This document shows, piece after piece, positions 17,175-26,100 of a stretch of DNA of 64,000 bases (position 1 is the stretch's first letter; every line of letters begins with the position of its first letter). The stretch lies in NCBI RefSeq assembly GCF_021129305.1, contig NZ_JAJOMB010000006.1, positions 248,001-312,000 of the forward strand. The letters are read 5' to 3'. The notes under the pieces were generated by a model. The model was not told the DNA's origin and searched no databases. It was given only the letters and a program-made list of their open reading frames with translations. The translations under genes were made by a program, and so were the position numbers. The DNA is from Kineosporia babensis (lineage in GTDB: Bacteria > Actinomycetota > Actinomycetes > Actinomycetales > Kineosporiaceae).

Positions 17175-20100
17175 ATGAGCACGGACGAGTTGGAGACCAT
17201 CGACACGGTCGAGGCATCGGCCGCGACCGCAGTGGAGTCGGCGCGCCAGGAGTTGCTGCGCCGCCGGCTCGGCGGCCTGCGGGTCGAGCAGTCGGCCCGG
17301 GCCGAGCCGGACGAGATCGTCCGGGCCGACCGCACCGCCCCGCTGCCGTTGTCCGCCGGGCAGCAGCAGATGTGGTTCCTCAGCCGCCTGGAGCCGGAGA
17401 GCTGGGAGTACGTGGTCCCGCTGGCGGTCCGCCTGCACGGCCCGCTCGACGCCCAGCGGATGCGCCGGGCGCTGAGCGGCATCGTCGCCCGGCACGAGGT
17501 GCTGCGCACCCGGTACGTGCTCGATGGCACCGCCCCGGTCCAGGTCGTCGACCCGCCCGCCGACCTGGACCTGCCGGTCGACGACGTGTCCGGCCGGCCC
17601 GAGAGCGAGCAGGAAGCGCTGGGCATCGCCCGGCGCGAACCCGGCCGGCCGTTCGACCTGGAGCAGCAGTGGCCGTTGCGGGCCCGGCTGATCCGGCTCG
17701 GCCCGGTGGAGCACATCCTGGTCGTGGTCTTCCACCACATCGCCTGCGACGCCTGGTCGGTGCGGCAGTTCGCCCAGGAACTGGGCGTCCTCTACGGCGG
17801 CGGAGCCCTGCCCGCGCTGGCCGTGCAGTACGCCGACCACGCCGCGCACGAGCGCGCGTTCCTGACCGGAGACGGCCTGGAGCGCCAGATGTCGTACTGG
17901 CGCAACGAACTCGAGGGCATCGGCACCCTCGCCCTGCCGACCGACCGGCCCCGACCGGCGGTGCGCAGCAGCGAGGGCGACGCGGTCCGCTTCGAGATCG
18001 GCGCCGAACTCTCGCAGCGAACCGCCGACCTCGGGCGGCGCTACGATGCCACCCCGTTCATGGTGATGCTCACCGCCTTCCAGGTGCTGCTGTCGAGATA
18101 CACCGGAAGCCAGGACATCCCGGTCGGAACGGTGATGTCCGGCCGCGGCCGGCCTGAGCTGCAGTCGCTGATCGGCTACGCCATCAACAGCCTGGTGATG
18201 CGGGCCCGCTGGCAGGGCGAGGCCGGTTTCGGCGACCTCCTCACCCGCTCCCGCAGCACCGTCCTGGGCGCCTTCGACCACCAGGCCGTGCCGTTCGCCC
18301 GACTGGTCGACGAACTCCAGCCTGAGCGCGACCTCTCCCGCAGCCCGCTGTTCCAGGTCGCCTTCACCATGCACGAATCCCGCCAGGACGCCTTCGCCCT
18401 GTCCGGCCTGAGCGCGCAACCACTGGAGAACACCTCCCGGGTGTCCCGTTTCGACCTGACCCTGCAGATCACCCAGGACCCCGACGGCGGGCTCAGCGGA
18501 TCACTGGAATTCGTCAGCGCACTGTTCGACCGGGCCACCATCACCCGGATGTCCCGGCACCTGATCCGGCTGCTCGAGCAGGCCTGCGCCGACCCGATCT
18601 CCCCGGTCTCCCGGCTGGAGCTGCTGGACGGCGAGGAACTGGCCCTGGTCACTCCCGCCCCCGCAACCGGAACCTCACCGACGTCCACCATTGTGGACGT
18701 TTTCGAGCAGCAGTGCGCGAGAACCCCCGATGCGGTGGCGGTCGTGAGCGGCCGGCACGAACTCACCTACGCCGAACTGAACGCCCGCGCCAACCGGATC
18801 GCCCACCTGCTGCGCTCGCGCGGCGTCGGCGTCGAGGAGCCGGTGGGACTGTGCCTGGAGCACGGACCGCAGCTGCTGCCCGCTCTGCTCGGCATCCTGA
18901 AGTCCGGAGCCGCGTACCTGCCGCTGGACCCGGCGCACCCGGCCGACCGGATCGCCTACATGGTCTCCGACTCGAAAACCCGCCTGGTGATCACCACCGG
19001 CGCCCACGCGTCCCTGATCGAGACCGCCCCGCTGCTCCTGCTGGACCGCGACGAGCAGCTCCTGGCCGCCCAGCCGGACACCGACCCGGCACCGGTGAAC
19101 CGGCCGGAGAACCTGATCTACGTGATCTACACCTCCGGCTCCACCGGGCGGCCGAAGGGCGTCACGCTCACCCACGCCAACCTGCACCGGCTGCTCACCA
19201 CCACCGAACGGCACTACCACTTCGGCCCGGACGACACCTGGGCCCTGTCACACTCCTACGCCTTCGACTTCTCGGCCTGGGAACTGTGGGGCTCGCTGGC
19301 CACCGGCGGCCGGCTGGTCGTGGTCTCGCACGAGGAGCGCCGCTCGCCCGAGGAGTTCCTCGACCTGCTGCTGCGGCACCGGGTCACCGTGCTGAACCAG
19401 ACCCCGTCCGCCTTCCGCGGCCTGGTCGATCTGGCCGCCGCCGCAGACCCGCGGATCGACGAACTCGACGTCCGGGTGGTCATTTTCGGCGGTGAGAAGC
19501 TGATCATGCCCGACCTGGCCCCCTGGGTGGCCCGACGCGGCCCGGAGCGCACCGAGCTGGTCAACATGTACGGCATCACCGAGACCACCGTGCACAGCAC
19601 CTATCACCGGGTCACCGGCGCAGACCTGGTGCCCGGCAGCGGGAACCAGGTCGGCTACCCGCTCGACGACACCTCGATCTTCCTGCTCGACAAGGCCGGC
19701 CAGCCGGTGCCGGTCGGGGTGACCGGCGAGATCCACGTCGGTGGGCCCAGCGTGGCCCGCGGCTACCTGGGCCGCCCGGACCTGACCGCGCAGCGCTTCG
19801 TGCCCGACCCGTACGGCCCGCGCGGCGCCCGGCTCTACCGTTCCGGAGACCTGGCCCGCCGCTGCCCGGACGGCAGCCTGGAATTCCTCGGCCGCGCCGA
19901 CGACCAGGTGAAGGTACGCGGCTTCCGGATCGAGCTCGGCGAGATCCGCTCTGTGCTGCAGAACCACGAAACCGTCCGCGACGCCGTGGTACTGGTGCGC
20001 GAGGACGTCCCGGGCGACAAGCGCATCGTCGCCTACACCGTTCCGGAGGCCGGGGCCGTCCCGAACCCGGCCGAGCTGAAGACCTTCCTGAACCGCCACC

Positions 20101-23100
20101 TGCCCGAGTACATGGTGCCCAGCGCATTCGTACCGGTGAGCGGGATCCCGCTGACCAACAACGGCAAGGTCGACAAGGCCGCGCTGCCCACCCCCGGCCG
20201 CGCCGCCCTCGCCAGCGCCCAGGAGTACGTGGCCCCCCGCACCTCGGCCGAGGAGCAGATCGCCCGGGCCTGGCTGGAGGTGCTCTCCGTCGACCGGATC
20301 GGCGTCGACGACGGGTTCTTCGAGATCGGCGGCGACTCGATCGCCGCCGTCGCGCTGGTCGGGGCCCTGCGCAAGAGCGGTGTGAACGTCAGCGTGCGCG
20401 ACGTCTTCGAGCACCGGACGATCGCCCGGCTGGCTTCCCACGTCTCCCAGCAGGACGCCCTCGCGGCAGAAACCGGCATCGAGCCGTTCGCCCTGGTCCG
20501 CCCCGAGGACCAGGCACTGCTGCCCGAAGGCCTGAGCGACGCCTACCCGCTGGCCCAGGTGCAGCTGGGCATGGTGGTCGAGATGCTCGCCGACACCAGC
20601 CGCCGGGTGTACCACAACTCCACCTGCTTCCGGATCATCGACGACCAGCCGTTCTCCGGCGAGGCCTTCCGCACCGCCGTCGCCCACGTCCTGGCCCGGC
20701 ACGAGATCCTGCGCACCGCGTTCGAGCTGGAGCGCTACTCGGTACCGATGCAGCTGGTCTACACCGAGACCGAGCCCCCGGTCGGCTGGCGCACCCTGAC
20801 CGGCGGGGACCACGAGGCCGACCTGCGCGCGTTCATGGCCCAGGAGCGCTCCCGGCTGTTCGACCTCACCCACCCCGGCCTGGTGCGGTTCTTCGCCCAC
20901 GAGACGCCCGGCGAGGGCGGCTGGTGGATGACGCTCACCGAGTGCCACGCCGTGCTGGAGGGTTGGAGCCACCACTCGCTGCTGATGGAGCTGGTCTCGG
21001 TCTACCGGCAGGTGCGTGACGGCCGGCCGGTCACCGCGCCCGAGCCGGCCGCCGTGCGCTACGCCGACTTCATCGCCGCCGAGCTGGCCGCGCTGGAAGG
21101 CGAGCAGGACCGGGCCTACTGGCAGGGCGTCGTCGAGGACCACGAGCGCCTGACCCTGCCGGACGTCTGGGCCGAGGCCCCCGACGCGGTCGGTGTGAAC
21201 CGGACCTGGGTGCTCTACCGCGACCTGGAGCCGCAGCTGCGGCAGCTGGCCGCCGGGCTCGGCGTATCGATGAAGACGGTGATGCTCTCCACCCACCTGA
21301 GCGTGATGAGCCGGATCACCGACGCCCCGGCCTTCCACTCCGGCCTGGTCACCAACGCCCGCCCGGAGGCCCAGGGCGCCGAACGGGTGGCCGGGGTCTA
21401 CCTGAACCCGCTGCCGTTCCCGTTCCGCCGCGAGCAGGCCCGCACCTGGGGCGAGACGCTGCAGCAGGTCTTCGCCACCGAACTCGAGCTGTGGCCCCAC
21501 CGGCGCTTCCCGATGGGCGCCATGCAGCGCGAGTTCAACGACGGAAACCGGCTGCTGGACGTCCGGTTCAGCTACCAGGACTTCCGCCAGGTCGACGCCG
21601 ACGTGATCGACTACGCCGCCACGATCGACGACAGCCCCACCGAGTTCCCGCTCGGGGTCTCCACCCGCGCCGGGTTCCTGGTGCTCACCGCCCAGAACCG
21701 GTACATCGCCCCGGACCGGCTGAAGGCGCTGGGCGAGAGGTACCGCAGCGTGCTCGAGGCCATGATCGCGGACGGTCCGGACGGCCGGGTCGTCGTTCCG
21801 GCCGGTGCCGCGGACTGGGGCGTGGGCGAGCAGCCGCTCAGCGGATCCGGGGTCAGCGTGCTCACCGCGGTCGAGGGCACCGCACTGCGACGCCCGAAAA
21901 CCGCTGCGGTCTGGTGCAACGGCGAAAGCCTGAACTTCGCCGACCTGGACGCCCGCGCCGCGAAGATCGCCGGGCTGCTGGAAAAAACTGGAGTAGGCCG
22001 AGGCTCGGTGGTCGGGGTGTTGCTGGAGCGCGGCCCCGACCTGATCGCCGCCCTGCTCGGCGTCTGGAAGGCCGGCGCCGCGTTCGTCCCGCTGGACGAG
22101 GCCTTCCCGGCCGACCGGGTGGCCTACATGCTCGCCACCGCCGGCGCCGAGGTGGTGCTGACACAGGACGCCTACACCGACCGTTTCGACTGCCAGGTGC
22201 TCACCCTCGACCAAGCGAAAACGCCGATCAGCCAGCGGATCGCGGCGGATCCGGACGAGCTGGCCTACGTGATCTTCACCTCGGGCTCGACCGGCCGGCC
22301 GAAGGGCGTGGCCGTCACCCACCGCGGTCTGGCCAACCACGTCGCCTGGGCCACCTCCGATCTGGCCCTGCGCGGGCCGGGCGGTTCGGCGCTGTTCTCG
22401 TCGGTGGCCTTCGACCTGGTGGTCCCGAACATCTGGGCCGCGCTGAGCACCGGGCAGCCGGTGCACGTCATCCCGCCCTCGGTCGATCTGGCCGAGCTGG
22501 GAACGGCTTTGGTGAGTTCGCTGCGGGCCGCCAACTCCTCCGGCTTCAGCTTCCTCAAGATGACGCCCGGGCACCTGGAAGTCCTGGGCCGGCAGCTGGA
22601 GGACGCAGTGCTGGCCGACCTGGCCGCGGTCACGGTCGTCGCCGGTGAAGCTCTCCCGGGAACGCTGGCCGAGCGCTGGCGGGGGCTGCTGGGCGACGGT
22701 CGCCTGATCAACGAGTACGGGCCCACCGAGGCCTCGGTGGGCACCTGCATCCTGCCCATTACCGGCAACCCGGGCACGGGCGTGGTGCCGATCGGGCGTT
22801 CGCTGCCGGGCATGCGGATGTACGTGCTGGATCAAGACCTTCAAACAGTGGACGTCGGTGTGCCGGGGGAGTTGTACGTCGGTGGTGTGGGGGTGGCCCG
22901 GGGCTACATCGGCCGTCCCGATCTTACCGCCGAGCGTTTCCTTCCGGATCCCTTCACCGGCGGTCGGATGTACCGCACCGGAGACCGGGTCCGCTGGGTC
23001 TCCGGCCCGGATTCGGCACTGGTGGTGGACTTCCTGGGGCGGATGGACGACCAGGTGAAGGTCCGGGGCTACCGGATCGAGCTGGGTGAGGTTGCCGCTG

Positions 23101-26100
23101 TTGCTCAGCAGTGCCCGGGTGTGGGTGAAGCGGTGGCGGTGGTGGACGGAACTGGTGCGGACGCTCGTCTGGTCTGTTACTTCACCGGGCCCGAAGCGTC
23201 CATGGTTGAGAAGTTCTGCCGTGATCGCCTGCCCGAGTACATGGTCGCCTCGGTGTTCCTGCGGCTGGACGAGATGCCGCTGAACCGCAACGGCAAGATC
23301 GACCGCAAGGCCCTGCCCGCGGTCGAAACCCCTCAGGAACACGAGTACATCGAGCCCGCGAACGATCAGGAAGCACTGATCGCCCGGATCTGGTGCGAGG
23401 TGCTCGACGTCGACCGGGTCAGCGTGGAGGACAACTTCTTCGCCGTCGGCGGCCACTCGATCCGGGCCATCGCCCTGGTCGGCGCGCTCCGGGCCGCGGG
23501 CCTGCCGGCGCAGGTGAAGGACGTCTTCGAACTGCGCACCGTCCGGGCCCTGGCGGCCGGGCTGAGCCCCGAAGCAGCCGCGGAGGAGAACGAGTGTGTC
23601 CAGCCGTTCTCGCTGATCGGTGACGGCGACCGGTCGCTGCTGCCCGACGGCCTGACCGACGCCTACCCGCTGGCCCAGGTGCAGCTCGGCATGCTGGTCG
23701 AGATGCTGGCCGACGACAGCCGCAACCGCTACCACAACACTGCCTCCTTCCGGGTCCGGGACGGCCGTCCGTTCCGGGTCGAGGACCTGCAGCGCTCGGC
23801 CGCAGCGGTGCTCGAGCGGCACGAAATGCTGCGCACCTGCTTCGATCTGGACCGCTACTCGGTCCCGATGCAGCTGGTGCACGCCACCGCCGTCATGCCG
23901 GTGCAGGTACGGGATCTGCGGGGGCTGAGCCGGGAACAGCTCGAGGAGGATCTGCGGGTCTTCACCGGGCAGGAGCGGGCCACCCTCTTCGACCTGCAGC
24001 AGGCCCCGCTGATGCGGATCACCGCGCACGTCGAGAGCGACGAGGCCTGGTGGATGTCGGTCAGCGTGTGCCACCCGATCACCGAGGGCTGGTCGCATCG
24101 CGCACTGCTGATGGAGCTGGTCGAGGGGTACCTGCAAGAAGCCGGAACCCCGACCGGGGAGAAGCCCGGCGTTCGTTACGCCGACTTCGTCGCCGCCGAA
24201 CTGGAGTCCCTGAACGGCTCGCAGGACCGCGAGTTCTGGCAGGACACCATCGACGAGCACGAGCGGTTCGTCCTGCCCGAGGGCTGGGGCTCCGGACACG
24301 GGAGCCACGTGATCCGGGTGCCGCTGGAGGATCTGCGCGAGCGGCTGCAGGAGCGGGCGGCGCAGGCCGACGCCTCGCTGAAGAGCGTGCTGCTGTCCGC
24401 GCACCTGGCCGTGCTCGGCCGCCTGAGTGACCTCGCCTCCTTCCACACCGGTCTGGTCTGCAGCGGCCGGCCCGAGGTGCTGGGCTCGGAAAAGGTCTAC
24501 GGCATGTACCTGAACACGGTGCCGTTCCCGCACCGCCGGGTCGCGGGCAGCTGGGGCGAGCTGATCCGGCAGACCTTCGCCACCGAGGCCGGGATCTGGC
24601 CGCACCGGCGCTTCCCGATGCCCGAGATCCAGCGGATGGCCGGCGACGGAAGGCTTCTGGACACCCGGTTCAGCTACCTCGATCTTGATCGGGCGCAGGG
24701 CGAGGACCGGGTCGACGCCGAATCCGGGCTGGGCGAGGGCGCCACCGAGTTCGGCCTGGCGGTGGCGGCCCGCGGCAGCGAGATCCTGCTGACCGTCGAT
24801 GCCGCCCGGCTGTCCCTGAGCTCGGCCGAACGCCTGGCCGCGGCCTACCGCTCGGCTCTGCAGGCGCTGGCCTCGGAAGGGCTGGAAAGCCCAGTGGCGG
24901 TAACGGGACTGACGGTGGACGTCAGTGTGGGCGAAGGCCTGCCGCCGGTTCCGGGCGCTGCGGTCAGTGTGCCCGCGGCGATCGCGACCACCGCAGCCCG
25001 GATGCCCGGCCTGACCGCCATCTGGTGCGACGGCGCGCGAGTCGGCTTCGGTGAGCTCGAGGTGCGGGCCTCCCGCCTGGCCCACCATCTGCAAAGCCTG
25101 GGCTGCGGGCGCGGTTCGGTGGTCGGCGTGCTGCAGGAGCGCGGTCCGGCCCTGATCGTCAGCCTGCTCGCGGTCTGGAAGACCGGCGCCGCGTACGTTC
25201 CTCTGGACAGCACGTTTCCGGCCGACCGGGTCGAGTACATGCTGCAAACCGCGGGCGCACAGCTGGTTCTCACCCAGCAGTCGCTGGCGGATGCCGCGGC
25301 GGCCTTCCCGGCCGTGGTGGTGGACGGCGCCGATCAGGTGGCGATCGCAGCGGCCTCGCCCGAGCCGGTCCAGGCCGAGATCGATCTGGACGAGCTGGCC
25401 TACGTCATCTTCACCTCCGGTTCGACCGGGCGGCCGAAGGGCGTGGCGGTGCCGCACCGGGGTCTGGCCAACCACGTCGCCTGGGCGGTGCACGAGCTGG
25501 CAACCGCGGGGACGGGTGGCGCGGCGTTGTTCTCGTCGGTCGCCTTCGACCTGGTGGTGCCGAACCTCTGGGCCCCGCTGATCGCCGGCCAGCCGGTGCA
25601 CGTGGTGCCGGAATCCGTTGACCCTTCGGAACTCGGTCAGGCCCTGCAGGATTCGCTGAAGGCCGGTGGGCAGGCCGGTTTCAGCTTCCTGAAGCTCACT
25701 CCGGGGCACCTGGAGGTGCTCGGCCGCCAGCTCGAGGACGACGTTCTGGCGCGGTTCGCCGGCTTGATCGTGGTGGCTGGTGAAGCCCTTCCGGGAGCGC
25801 TGGCCGAGCGTTGGCGGGGCCTGCTGGGTGACGGCCGGCTGGTGAACGAGTACGGGCCCACGGAGGCGTCGGTCGGCACCTGTGTCCTGCCGGTGGCCGG
25901 CTCGCAGGGATCGGGGGTGGTGCCGATTGGGCGTTCGCTGCCGGGGATGCGGATGTATGTGCTGGATGAGGATCTTCAAACGGTGGACGTCGGTGTGCCG
26001 GGGGAGTTGTACGTCGGTGGTGTGGGGGTGGCTCGGGGGTACGTCGGCCGTCCCGATCTGACCGCGGAGCGTTTCTTGCCGGATCCTTTCACTGGCGGTC